Assembly (NCBI RefSeq): GCF_014195485.1
Contig: NZ_JACIBU010000001.1
Coordinates: 1,736,001-1,800,000, forward strand
From: Modestobacter versicolor
Lineage (GTDB): Bacteria; Actinomycetota; Actinomycetes; Mycobacteriales; Geodermatophilaceae
Direction: 5' to 3'
Length of the DNA stretch: 64,000 nucleotides
The position numbers and the translations under genes were made by a program. Of the stretch, positions 17,238 to 25,590 are shown piece by piece (positions within the stretch are counted from its first letter, which is position 1; the number at the start of each line of letters is the position of its first letter). The notes below the pieces were generated by a model. That model was not told the DNA's origin, made no database searches, and was given only the letters and a program-made list of their open reading frames with translations.

Positions 17238-18215
17238 TCAGCGGCGGCCGAGCGCCGCCAGCTCCTGCACCAGCCAGTCCGCGACCCGGCCGTTCCACTC
17301 CGCGTGCTCGGCGCCGGCGGTCCCCCGCGGCACCGTCTCGACCACCATCAGCAACGCCAGGTGCACCCGGTACAGGTGCAGCCGGGCGCGGATGGCCTCG
17401 TCGAGCACGACCGGTCCCCCGGCCTCGGCGTAGCCGCCCAGGAAGTCGGCGTCGTCGGCGATGTCACCCAGCAGCGCCAGGGAGACGAGGTCCGCGGCCG
17501 GGTCGGCCCACAGCGCCCGCTCGTGGTCGATGAACCCGGTGACCGCCGGCTCGGGCCCGGCCAGGTCGACGAAGACGTTGCCGTCCCACAGGTCGAAGTG
17601 CACCAGCACCGGCGTGGTGACGGCGGGCAGCAGCTCGGCGGCCGCGGCACCCACCCGCCGCCGCAGGTCCTCGGCCGGCACCGGCAAGGGCGCCGCGTAG
17701 CGCTCGGCGTCGGCGAGCAGCGCGTCGATGATCCGCCGGTACGCCCCGGCCCAGGTGGTCGCCGCCAGCGGCCCCGCGGGGTAGCCGAACCGCCCGTCGC
17801 CGGTGACGGCGTGCATCGCCGCGACGTGCCGTCCGACCTGCCGCCGCAGCACCCGGTGCTGGTCCGGGCCGACGGCGGCGGACTGCGACTGCCACGACGC
17901 CCCGGGCAGCAGCGAGGTCAGCACGTACCCGCGCCCGGCCGCCGTCCCCGCCGCGACGAGCTCGGGCACCGGCACCCGCCCGGCGAACCGCCGCAGGCAC
18001 ATCGCCTCGGTGGCCAGCAGGTCGCGCTCGTAGCTGAGCACCGGGGTGCCCGGCGGCGGGGCGACCTTGAGCACCAGCTCCCGCCCGTCGGCGAGGGTCA
18101 GCGCGTACGCCGCGTTGCACGTGCCCTCGGTCAGCTCACGGACGGCGTCGAGCCGCACCCCCACGGCCTCGGCGACGACCCCGTCGAGCTCGGCGCGGGA
18201 GAGCGGCTCCTTCAC
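17238..18215 (-). CDS. Phosphotransferase family protein (APH fold)
   Basis: A 325-residue aminoglycoside-phosphotransferase-fold kinase: a nucleotide loop with Lys in LVLKVAPPPGTP, the catalytic Brenner motif LVHFDLWDGNVFVD and the metal-binding GFIDHERALWADPAADL. Such proteins phosphorylate antibiotics, choline-like molecules or sugars; the substrate is not predictable here. Last gene of a minus-strand operon (VOC, DHFR-like, DUF2255, this gene). Its start overlaps the DUF2255 stop by ATGA. Confidence 0.87.
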   Translation of the reverse strand: MKEPLSRAELDGVVAEAVGVRLDAVRELTEGTCNAAYALTLADGRELVLKVAPPPGTPVLSYERDLLATEAMCLRRFAGRVPVPELVAAGTAAGRGYVLTSLLPGASWQSQSAAVGPDQHRVLRRQVGRHVAAMHAVTGDGRFGYPAGPLAATTWAGAYRRIIDALLADAERYAAPLPVPAEDLRRRVGAAAAELLPAVTTPVLVHFDLWDGNVFVDLAGPEPAVTGFIDHERALWADPAADLVSLALLGDIADDADFLGGYAEAGGPVVLDEAIRARLHLYRVHLALLMVVETVPRGTAGAEHAEWNGRVADWLVQELAALGRR

Positions 18216-18619
18216 GCCGCCCCGTCCACGGGGTGCGGGACGAGCCGCAGCGTCGTGGCCGCGGCCTCCGCCGTCACCATGGACGCGGCGCCGGCGCCGT
18301 AACCGGCGCGGTAGGCGGCATCGACGTCCGCGCGCAGCCCGGCGTCGGAGTCACCGACGTCCTCGACGGTGACCTCCGCCTCCAGACCCGGCACCCGGAC
18401 CCGGGCGCGACGCGAGCCCACCGCAGCCCCGAACCACCCGGACTCCCGCCGGTACCAGCTGCGCACGTACACCTGCCCGTCGACGGAGGCGACCCAGATC
18501 GGCGTCCACGCCCGCAGCCCGCCGTCCGGGCGCCGGACGGCGATCTCCAGCTCGACGGCCCCGCCGAGGGCCGCCGCCTCCTCCGCGGTCCAGCTCGGCA
18601 CGCCCATGGCAGCCATCAT
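18212..18619 (-). CDS. DUF2255 family protein
   Basis: A 135-residue protein whose order (WTPIWVASVDGQVYVRSWYR, then an Arg-rich strand) fits DUF2255, a split-barrel FMN-binding-like family with no proven activity. Two starts are possible: ATG 18619 or the ATG at 18607 (MGVPSWTAEE), and neither has a clear SD. It overlaps the phosphotransferase by four bases, suggesting co-translation. Upstream lies a 70-base tandem duplication. Confidence 0.75.
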   Translation of the reverse strand: MMAAMGVPSWTAEEAAALGGAVELEIAVRRPDGGLRAWTPIWVASVDGQVYVRSWYRRESGWFGAAVGSRRARVRVPGLEAEVTVEDVGDSDAGLRADVDAAYRAGYGAGAASMVTAEAAATTLRLVPHPVDGAA

Positions 18620-18630
18620 CCGAGCCCGGC

Positions 18631-18767
18631 CGCCGGTCGGGGCGGCGGGTCACCGCCGCCGGTGGTGCAGGTTCACGACGCCACCGGCGAAGCGGTGACC
18701 CGCCGGTCGGGGCGGCGGGTCACCGCCGCCGGTGGTGCAGGTGCACGACGCCACCGGCGAAGCGGTG
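18631..18767. repeat. 70-bp tandem duplication at the 3' end of the DHFR-like gene
   Basis: Bases 18631-18700 are repeated at 18701-18767 with a single mismatch (18672 against 18742). The right copy contains the last codons and stop of the DHFR-like gene; the left copy is a non-coding duplicate of its last ~16 codons placed after the stop. Confidence 0.9.
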
Positions 18768-19274
18768 CTCGCCGGCCAGCTCCAGGTCCAGCCGGACGCC
18801 GTCGGGCAGCGCCCGGGTGCCACCGCCGACGACCACCGGGTGCACGAGGAGGTGGACGTCGTCGACGAGCCCGGCGCGGAACGCCTGCGCGGCCAGCGCC
18901 GGGCCACCGATGGCCACGTCGGACGTCGAGCCGGCCACCAGCCGCCCGACCGCCGCCGGGTCGAACGCCCGCTCCAGCCGGGTGCGCGGCGTGCTGACCG
19001 CCTCCAGGGTGGTCGAGTAGACGACCTTGTCCGCCGCGCGCCAGATGTCGGCGTACTCGTTCTCGACGGCCGGGTGCTCCGGGCCGCCGATGGTCTGCCA
19101 GACCGCCAGCGTCTCGTACATCCGCCGGCCGTAGAGCGCGGTGCCGACCGGCCGCTCCAGGTCGTTGACGAAGGCGTGCACCTCCTCGTCGGGCGTCGCC
19201 CACTCGAAGGAGCCCGCGGCGTCCTCGGTGTAGCCGTCGAGGGAGCAGATCGCGACGTACTGCAGCCGGCCCAT
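18720..19274 (-). CDS. Dihydrofolate reductase-like (RibD C-terminal domain) protein
   Basis: A 184-residue member of the RibD_C / DHFR-like family: [19 protein letters not shown] at the N terminus, YGRRMYETLAVW, and the C-terminal DVHLLVHPVVVGGGTRAL. These are NADPH-dependent reductases of largely unknown substrate, often next to VOC proteins. The start overlaps the stop of the upstream VOC gene by ATGA, so the two are probably made together. The 3' end has been tandemly duplicated. Confidence 0.85.
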   Translation of the reverse strand: MGRLQYVAICSLDGYTEDAAGSFEWATPDEEVHAFVNDLERPVGTALYGRRMYETLAVWQTIGGPEHPAVENEYADIWRAADKVVYSTTLEAVSTPRTRLERAFDPAAVGRLVAGSTSDVAIGGPALAAQAFRAGLVDDVHLLVHPVVVGGGTRALPDGVRLDLELAGEHRFAGGVVHLHHRRR

Positions 19275-19678
19275 CAGCCCTCCTCGATCACGGAGAAGAC
19301 GTTGCCCGCCGGGTCGGTGAACCAGGCGATCAGCGGCCCACCCGCCCGCATGACCCCGTTCTCGTCGGTCGGCGGGTCGTCGTACTGCTCGAACCGCACA
19401 CCGCGGGCGGTCAGCTCGGCGACCGCCGCGTCGACGTCGGGCACCGGGAAGTTGAGCACCGTGTAGCTGGCCGGGGTGTGGTCGGCGCCCTTGGCGTAGA
19501 CCAGCACGTCGCGCCCGCCCGCCAGGTGCAGGTGCATGATCCCGCGCATCTCCGGCTCCGGGCTGGTGCGCAGCCCGAGCACCCCCTCGTAGAACGCGCG
19601 GGCCGCGTCGAGGTCGTCGACGGAGAAGCCGCTGAACGCAGCGCTGTCGCTGAGCAGTCCTGCCGTGGTCTCGGTCAT
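19274..19678 (-). CDS. VOC / glyoxalase-bleomycin resistance family protein
   Basis: A 134-residue single-unit VOC protein: [20 protein letters not shown] at the N terminus, [20 protein letters not shown] in the middle and [15 protein letters not shown] at the end. VOC proteins bind a divalent metal and act as glyoxalases, epimerases or drug binders; no specific role is visible. ATG 19678 is the first gene of the VOC-DHFR-DUF2255-phosphotransferase operon and lies 94 bases from the divergent amidase. Confidence 0.88.
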   Translation of the reverse strand: MTETTAGLLSDSAAFSGFSVDDLDAARAFYEGVLGLRTSPEPEMRGIMHLHLAGGRDVLVYAKGADHTPASYTVLNFPVPDVDAAVAELTARGVRFEQYDDPPTDENGVMRAGGPLIAWFTDPAGNVFSVIEEG

Positions 19679-19772
19679 GGAGTGCAGACCACCTCCGCGC
19701 CGGGAACTCATCGGAACCTGTCGTTCACCTGCGGGGAGCGGCCGCGGAACACGGGCTGCCCAGGCTCGCCGC

Positions 19773-21212
19773 ATGCCGACCGACCTGGACCTGCTGGCCT
19801 CCGGCACCGCGATGCTCGCCGCCCTGGCCGGCGGGCAGGTGGGCGCCGAGGAGCTCACCCGGGCGCACCTGCACCGGATCCGCGGCGCCGGGGCGGCGCT
19901 CAACGCCGTCGTCACCCTGGACGCCGAGGGTGCGCTCGCCGCCGCACGCGCGGTGGACGCCGACCGGGCCGCCGGCCGTCCGCTCGGTCCGCTGGCCGGG
20001 CTGCCGGTCACCGTCAAGGACACGATCGACGCCGCGGGCCTGCGGAGCTCGCACGGCCGGGCCTCCGACGCCCGGCTCGCCGCGGTGGACGCGCCGGTCG
20101 TCCGCCGGCTCCGCGCGGCGGGCTGCGTGGTGCTGGGCAAGACGAACGTGCCGGTCTACCTGGCCAGCCTGCACACCTGGAACGACTGGCTCGGCGCGAC
20201 GTGGAGCCCGTGGGGCCCGCGGCTCTCCTCCGGCGGCTCGTCCGGGGGCGCGTCGGCGGCCGTCGCCGCGGGGCTGGCCGTCGCCGACCTCGGCAGCGAC
20301 CTGGCCGGCTCGCTGCGGATCCCGGCCGCCTGGTGCGGTCTGTTCGGGCACCGGCCGAGCAACGGCGTCGTCTCCAAGCTGGGCAACCTCCCCTGGCCCC
20401 GGGGCGGGCTGCTCGAGCCGATGGTCTCCTCGGTGGGCCCGATGACCCGCAGCGCGGCCGACACCACCAGCTTCTTCGAGGCGATGGCCGGCGCGGAGGG
20501 CGTCGAGGCGGTCGGCTGGCGGCTGGAGCTGCCGCCGCCCCGGGTGCGGTCGCTGCGCGACGTGCGGGTCGCGGTGTGGACCGACGACCCGACCTGCCGG
20601 GTGGACGCCGAGACGCGGTCGGCGGTCCGGTCGTTCGCCGACCGGCTCGCCGACGCCGGAGCCCGGGTGGCCGAGCTGACCGCTCCCCCGGTCGGCGGGG
20701 CGGACGACCTGGCGTTGTTCGCCCGGCTGCAGGCCGGTGAGGTGGTGCACGGGATGGACGCCGAGGCCTGGGCCGACGCGGGTGCCCGGGCCGCCGCCGG
20801 GGACCCGGTGGCCCGGCTGTACCAGCAGGACCTGCGGTCGGCGCTGGACGACCTGGAGGCCCAGCGGGCCGCCACGGTGCGCTGGCAGCAGCTGTTCACC
20901 GGGGTCGACGTGGTGCTCTGCCCGGCCGTGACCCGGGGCGCGATCACCCCCGACGCCGACGGCCGGACGCCGGCGACCGTCGACGTGGACGGCAGCGCGG
21001 AGCCGGTCGACTCCCTGTCGGACTGGAGCCGGCTGTCCAGCCTCGGCCGGCTGCCGGCCACCGTCGTCCCGCTCGGGCCGGGCACGCGCAGCGGCCTCCC
21101 GATCGGCGCCCAGCTGCTCGGCCCCTACCTGGAGGACCGCACCCCGCTGCGGGTGGCCGAGCTGGCCGAGGAGGCCGGGCTGGTGGGCTTCCGCCCGCCG
21201 CCGGGCTGGTGA
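19773..21212 (+). CDS. Amidase signature family protein
   Basis: A 479-residue amidase with the Ser-cisSer-Lys triad: K82 in [11 protein letters not shown], cis-Ser in [12 protein letters not shown] (near 156-157) and nucleophile S180 in [12 protein letters not shown]. It hydrolyses a carboxylic amide; the substrate is unknown. I chose ATG 19773 because the amidase fold begins at [11 protein letters not shown]; the frame is open further 5' without similarity. It faces away from the VOC operon and converges with the sigma factor gene at 21220, eight bases apart. Confidence 0.9.
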   Translation: MPTDLDLLASGTAMLAALAGGQVGAEELTRAHLHRIRGAGAALNAVVTLDAEGALAAARAVDADRAAGRPLGPLAGLPVTVKDTIDAAGLRSSHGRASDARLAAVDAPVVRRLRAAGCVVLGKTNVPVYLASLHTWNDWLGATWSPWGPRLSSGGSSGGASAAVAAGLAVADLGSDLAGSLRIPAAWCGLFGHRPSNGVVSKLGNLPWPRGGLLEPMVSSVGPMTRSAADTTSFFEAMAGAEGVEAVGWRLELPPPRVRSLRDVRVAVWTDDPTCRVDAETRSAVRSFADRLADAGARVAELTAPPVGGADDLALFARLQAGEVVHGMDAEAWADAGARAAAGDPVARLYQQDLRSALDDLEAQRAATVRWQQLFTGVDVVLCPAVTRGAITPDADGRTPATVDVDGSAEPVDSLSDWSRLSSLGRLPATVVPLGPGTRSGLPIGAQLLGPYLEDRTPLRVAELAEEAGLVGFRPPPGW

Positions 21213-21219
21213 GCGCCGG

Positions 21220-22227
21220 TCAGGCGGGGGTGGGGTGCCGGGGCAGGCCGAAGAGGTCGAACAGCCGGGTGTCCAGGAAGGCGGTCATCCGGGTGACCCG
21301 CCCGTCGGTGAACTGCAGCGCGTGGACGGCCCACGGCTCGAACTCACCGTTCGGACCGCTGGGCCGCCACTGCGCGAACGCCGGGTTGCCGTTGAGCTCC
21401 AGCGGGACCACGTGCGAGCCGCGGCACTCCGCCCCCGGCCCGACGAACCAGGTGGCGATGTCGGCGGAGCTGCGCAGCCACATGGCGTAGGGCGGCATGT
21501 CCATCACGGCGTCCTCGTGCAGCAGGGCGACCAGCGCGTCGATGTCGTAGCGGGCGAACGCGTCGAGGTAGCGGTCGAGCAGGGCGGCGTGGTCGTCGGC
21601 CACCGTGGGCGCCGCCGGCTCCTCCGCCGCCTGCTGCACGGCGAGGGTGGCCCGGGCCCGCTGCAGCGCGCTGTTCACCGCCGCCACCGAGGTCTCCAGC
21701 AGCACCGCGACCTCGTCGGCCTTCCAGCGCAGCACGTCGCGCAGGATCAGCACCGCCCGCTGCCGCGGCGGCAGGAACTGCAGGGCCGCGACGAAGGCCA
21801 GCCGCACCGACTCCTTCTGCACCGCCAGGTCGGCCGGGTCGCCGCCGACCGGGAGCACCTGCCGGTCGAGGGCCGGCTCGACCCAGGCGCCGTCGGGCAG
21901 CACGCCGTCCAGGGACGCCTCGACCGGGGCGAAGGAGTCCTCGGAGAGGTCGACCGGCAGCGCCCGGCGCTTGCGGCCGTCGAGGGAGTCCAGGCAGACG
22001 TTGGTGGCGATCCGGTACAGCCACGACCGCAGCGCGCCGCTGCCCTGCAACCGGTCCAGCGAGCGCCAGGCCCGGACCATCGTCTCCTGGACGGCGTCCT
22101 CGGCGTCGAAGGCGGACCCGAGCATCCGGTAGCAGTAGCCGGTGAGCTCGCGCCGGTGCTCGGCCAGCCGCGGTTCGAGCTCGCTGGCGGTGGTCGTGCC
22201 GGGCCGTTCGGCGATCAGACCGGTCAT
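21220..22227 (-). CDS. ECF sigma factor with C-terminal SnoaL-like domain
   Basis: 335 residues, SigG/SigJ-like. Region 2 includes RMLGSAFDAEDAVQETMVRA followed by WRSL, region 4 is FLPPRQRAVLILRDVLRWKA and DEVAVLLETS, and a SnoaL_2 NTF2-fold domain covers roughly residues 205-330. In such ECF groups the SnoaL tail modulates activity in place of a separate anti-sigma factor, and no anti-sigma gene is adjacent here. ATG 22227 has AAGGAG six bases upstream. Confidence 0.9.
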   Translation of the reverse strand: MTGLIAERPGTTTASELEPRLAEHRRELTGYCYRMLGSAFDAEDAVQETMVRAWRSLDRLQGSGALRSWLYRIATNVCLDSLDGRKRRALPVDLSEDSFAPVEASLDGVLPDGAWVEPALDRQVLPVGGDPADLAVQKESVRLAFVAALQFLPPRQRAVLILRDVLRWKADEVAVLLETSVAAVNSALQRARATLAVQQAAEEPAAPTVADDHAALLDRYLDAFARYDIDALVALLHEDAVMDMPPYAMWLRSSADIATWFVGPGAECRGSHVVPLELNGNPAFAQWRPSGPNGEFEPWAVHALQFTDGRVTRMTAFLDTRLFDLFGLPRHPTPA

Positions 22228-22451
22228 CGTGGACTCCTTCGTCGACGTCCCCGCCGATCCTGCCGCACACCAGTGACAGGACCAAGGAGTCGCCCGACCC
22301 CGACCCGACCGGGTGGCCGGTGCTGGACACGACCTGCCCCCGCCGGGAGCATCCCGGTCGAGATGGAGAGCACCAGGTCGGGACAACCCGAACCGGCAAC
22401 GGCCAGCCAGCGGGCTGGGTCCGGGCCCCTCCGCCGCGCAGGCTGGGGAGC

Positions 22452-23771
22452 ATGACCACCGCCACCGCCGAGCTCCCCCTCCCCGCGGGGAACCCCGCAC
22501 CCGAGCGGGGGCACCGCAGCTGGTGGCGGCAGCTGGGCGTCGACACGGCCTACGTGTTCGTCGGCTTCCCCCTGTCGATCGTGGCGTTCGTCCTGGTGAT
22601 CGCCTTCCTGGCCGTCGGGGTGGGCACGCTGGTCGTCTGGGTCGGCCTGCCGCTGCTCGTGCTCACCCTGCTCATCGCCCGCGGCTTCGCCGCGCTGGAG
22701 CGGGCGCGCATCCCCGAGGTGCTGCAGCACCCGGTGCCCACGCCGGTCTACCGGCAGGCCGACCCGCAGGCGTCCCTCGTCCGCCGGCTGGTCGAGCCGT
22801 TGCGCGACCCGCAGTGCTGGTTGGACGTGCTGCACGCGCTGCTGCGGATGGCCCTGGCGATCCCGGCGTTCGTCGTCGTCGTCGTCTGGTGGTCGGTGGC
22901 GCTCGCCGGGCTGACCGCGGTGACGTGGGACTGGTCGATCCCCTACGGCTCCGACTCGCAGAACTACACGCTGCCCGAGGCCCTGGGGCTCGACGACACC
23001 GCGACCAACCGGGTGCTCGTGCACACCGCCATCGGCCTGCTGTTCGCCCTGATGCTGCCCGGCGTGGCGCGGGTCAGCGCCCTGCTGGAGGCCCAGTTCG
23101 CCCGGGCCCTGCTCACCCTGCGGGCCGGCACCCAGGCCGAGCTGGGGCGGCTGTCGGAGGGCCGGGACGCCGCCGTCGCGGCCGAGGCGGTCGCCCTGCG
23201 CAGGCTGGAGCGCGACATCCACGACGGCCCGCAGCAGCGGCTGGTGCGGCTGAGCATGGACCTGCACCGCGCGCAGCGGCTGATCGACACCGACCCGGAC
23301 GGCGCCCGGAGCACGCTCGCCGAGGCGGCCACGATGACCCGCGAGACGCTCGAGGAGCTGCGCGCGCTGTCCCGCGGCATCGCGCCGCCGGTGCTCGCCG
23401 ACCGCGGGCTGGCGGCCGCCCTGGCCGCCGTCGCCGCCCGCTCGCCGGTGCCGGTGGAGCTGGCCGTCGGGCTGCCGGCCGGGCAGCGGCTCGCGCCGGC
23501 CGTGGAGAACAGCGCGTACTTCCTGGTCAGCGAGGCGCTGGCCAACATCGCCAAGCACAGCGACGCCACGGTGGCCCGGGTGACCGTGGTCCGCGAGGAC
23601 GGCCGGCTGCGGGTCGAGGTGGAGGACGACGGCCAGGGCGGCGCCGTCCTCGCCCCCGGCCACGGCCTGGCCGGCCTGGCCGACCGGCTCTTCGCCGTCG
23701 ACGGCGTGCTGACCGTCGACAGCCCCCGCGGGGGCCCCACCCGACTGATCGGAGAACTCCCGTGTCCGTGA
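22452..23771 (+). CDS. NarL-family sensor histidine kinase
   Basis: A 439-residue membrane kinase. The N-terminal putative-sensor domain has four hydrophobic helices (about residues 35-80 and 130-210), followed by a HisKA_3 dimerization domain with H257 in ERDIHDGPQQRL and a HATPase domain with N-box NSAYFLVSEALANI and G-box GHGLAGLADRL. It phosphorylates the response regulator encoded directly downstream, whose start it overlaps by ten bases. The ATG lies eight bases after GGGGAG. The stimulus is unknown. Confidence 0.92.
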   Translation: MTTATAELPLPAGNPAPERGHRSWWRQLGVDTAYVFVGFPLSIVAFVLVIAFLAVGVGTLVVWVGLPLLVLTLLIARGFAALERARIPEVLQHPVPTPVYRQADPQASLVRRLVEPLRDPQCWLDVLHALLRMALAIPAFVVVVVWWSVALAGLTAVTWDWSIPYGSDSQNYTLPEALGLDDTATNRVLVHTAIGLLFALMLPGVARVSALLEAQFARALLTLRAGTQAELGRLSEGRDAAVAAEAVALRRLERDIHDGPQQRLVRLSMDLHRAQRLIDTDPDGARSTLAEAATMTRETLEELRALSRGIAPPVLADRGLAAALAAVAARSPVPVELAVGLPAGQRLAPAVENSAYFLVSEALANIAKHSDATVARVTVVREDGRLRVEVEDDGQGGAVLAPGHGLAGLADRLFAVDGVLTVDSPRGGPTRLIGELPCP

Positions 23772-24436
23772 CCCCCGAGGCGGTCCCCCGCCGCCGCGTC
23801 GTGCTGGCCGAGGACTCGGTCCTGCTGCGCGAGGGCCTGATCCGGCTGCTCGGCGAGGCCGGCACCGAGGTCGTCGCCGCCGTCGCCGACGGGCCGAGCC
23901 TGGTCCGCGCGGTCGTCGAGCACCGCCCCGACGTGGCCGTCGTCGACGTCCGGATGCCCCCGACGCACACCGACGAGGGCCTGCGGGCCGCCGTCGAGGC
24001 GCGCCGCGCCGTCCCGACCACCGCGGTGCTGGTGCTGAGCCAGTACGTCGAGGTCGCCTACGCCGACGAGCTGCTCGCCGACGGCGCCGGCGGGGTCGGC
24101 TACCTGCTCAAGGACCGGGTCGCCCAGGTCGACCAGTTCCTCACCGCGCTGGACGACGTGGTGGCCGGCGGCACCGTGCTCGACCCGCAGGTGGTGGCCC
24201 AGCTGTTCGCCCGCCGCCGCCGCGACGACCCGGTGCGCTCGCTGTCGCCCCGCGAGCGCGAGGTGCTCGGGCTGATCGCCGAGGGGCACTCCAACGCCGC
24301 GATCGCCCGCCAGCTGGTGGTCACGCCGGGCGCGGTCGAGAAGCACACCCAGCACATCTTCGCCAAGCTCGGCCTCGCCCAGGACGACGACCAGCACCGC
24401 CGGGTGATGGCGACGCTGGCCTACCTGCGGAGCTGA
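23762..24436 (+). CDS. NarL/LuxR-type response regulator
   Basis: A 224-residue response regulator: receiver domain with phosphoacceptor D62 in VVDVRMPP and conserved K116 in YLLKDRV, then a LuxR-type HTH (LSPREREVLGLIAEGHSNAA, then IARQLVVTPGAVEKH). GTG 23762 is chosen because GGAGA lies six bases upstream; a second GTG at 23768 overlaps the kinase stop by GTGA. Partner of the preceding kinase. Confidence 0.92.
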   Translation: MSVTPEAVPRRRVVLAEDSVLLREGLIRLLGEAGTEVVAAVADGPSLVRAVVEHRPDVAVVDVRMPPTHTDEGLRAAVEARRAVPTTAVLVLSQYVEVAYADELLADGAGGVGYLLKDRVAQVDQFLTALDDVVAGGTVLDPQVVAQLFARRRRDDPVRSLSPREREVLGLIAEGHSNAAIARQLVVTPGAVEKHTQHIFAKLGLAQDDDQHRRVMATLAYLRS

Positions 24437-24589
24437 CCGGTGGTGCAGCTCGACGGCCCGCGGGCCACCAACGGCGCCAGCCGGACCACCGAGGGCGCGA
24501 CCGCCGCGCAGGTCGAGGCGGCCCACCAGGTCACCTGCGGCGACCTGACCCTGGCGGCCGACGGGGTCACCTCGGGGCCGTGAGGCCGG

Positions 24590-25367
24590 TCAGCCGGCGG
24601 TGCGCACCGTGATGTCCCCGGCGTCGCTCTCCAGGTCGACCACCCGGGGCGACGACGGGTCCTCGGGCACCCCGATCGAGACGTCACCGGCGTCGGTGCC
24701 GGCCCGGACGGCGTAGGCGGACCCGTCGGCCGGGAGCTCGACGAGCACCTCACCGGCGTCGGTGCGCACGGTCAGCTCGCCGACCGGCTCGGTCGCCGAG
24801 ACCGAGACGTCGCCGGCACCGGTGTCGACCGCGACCTGCCCGGCGCGCGCCCCGCTGACCCGTACGTCGCCGGCGCCGCTGCTCAGCGTCAGCCGCCCGG
24901 TGACCTGCTGGACGTCGACCTCCCCGGCACCGGTTGCGCACCTCGAGGTCGCCGGAGGTGCCCTCGGCCCGGACGTCGCCGGCGCCGGAGTCGACGGTCA
25001 CCGGCACCCCGGCCGGCACGCCGACGGTCAGCGCGCTCGTCGAGCCCCACACCAGCTGCACGCCCGGGCACCGGACCGAGACGACGAGCCGGCCGTCGGT
25101 GAGCTCGGCGTCGTGCTCGGGCTGGCTCGCCGACCAGCGGTCCGACCAGCGCACGTCCACGGCCGTCGCGGTCTCCGCAGGCACCAGGGTGACGTCGCCG
25201 CCGCAGTCCTGCCGGACGTCGACCGCGCTGACCCCCTCGTGCACCTCACCGCCCTGCGACGTCTGCCGGTCGCCGAGGGAGACCGCGACGACGACGCCGG
25301 CCCCCGCGAGCAGCCCGACCAGCCCGACGGTGAACAGCAGCACCCGGTTCCGGGAGGTCCTGGACAC
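24590..25367 (-). pseudogene. DUF4097 (adhesin-like beta-repeat) membrane protein, frameshifted
   Basis: The 5' part encodes one TM helix (VLLFTVGLVGLLAGAGVVVA) and the start of a DUF4097 domain ending VTVDSGAGDVRAEGTSGDLE. The frame then breaks. Removing one base near 24935 (GGTT on the plus strand where GGT is expected) restores a perfect continuation with repeated GAGEVDV, GAGDVRV, GAGDVSV, DAGEVLV, DAGDVSI and DAGDITV strands to the TGA at 24590. GTG 25367 has GGAG five bases upstream. The repeat periodicity continues exactly in the other frame, so this is either a recent single-base insertion or a sequencing error. Function of the family unknown. Confidence 0.8.
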
Positions 25368-25590
25368 GTCGGCTCCGTTGCACTCGGCGGGCAGGCGCGG
25401 CGGTCGCCGGCGCACCCCCTGACCCTGGCAGCAGCCGGGCCGCCGCGGCAGCCAGGTGACCCCCCGGGCGCAGTCGGGTCAGCCCGACCCCGGCTGGGGT
25501 GGCAGCCGCAACGACAAGATCAGCAGCACCCGAGAACCTCGGTGCAGCGACGCCGCGACCGCGGCGCCCGAGCCCCGAGAGGCCACTGCC

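Noticed and set aside
24440-24583. 47-codon plus-strand frame after the response regulator
   Set aside because: GTG-started and open, but no SD, no similarity and a biased composition; could be chance.
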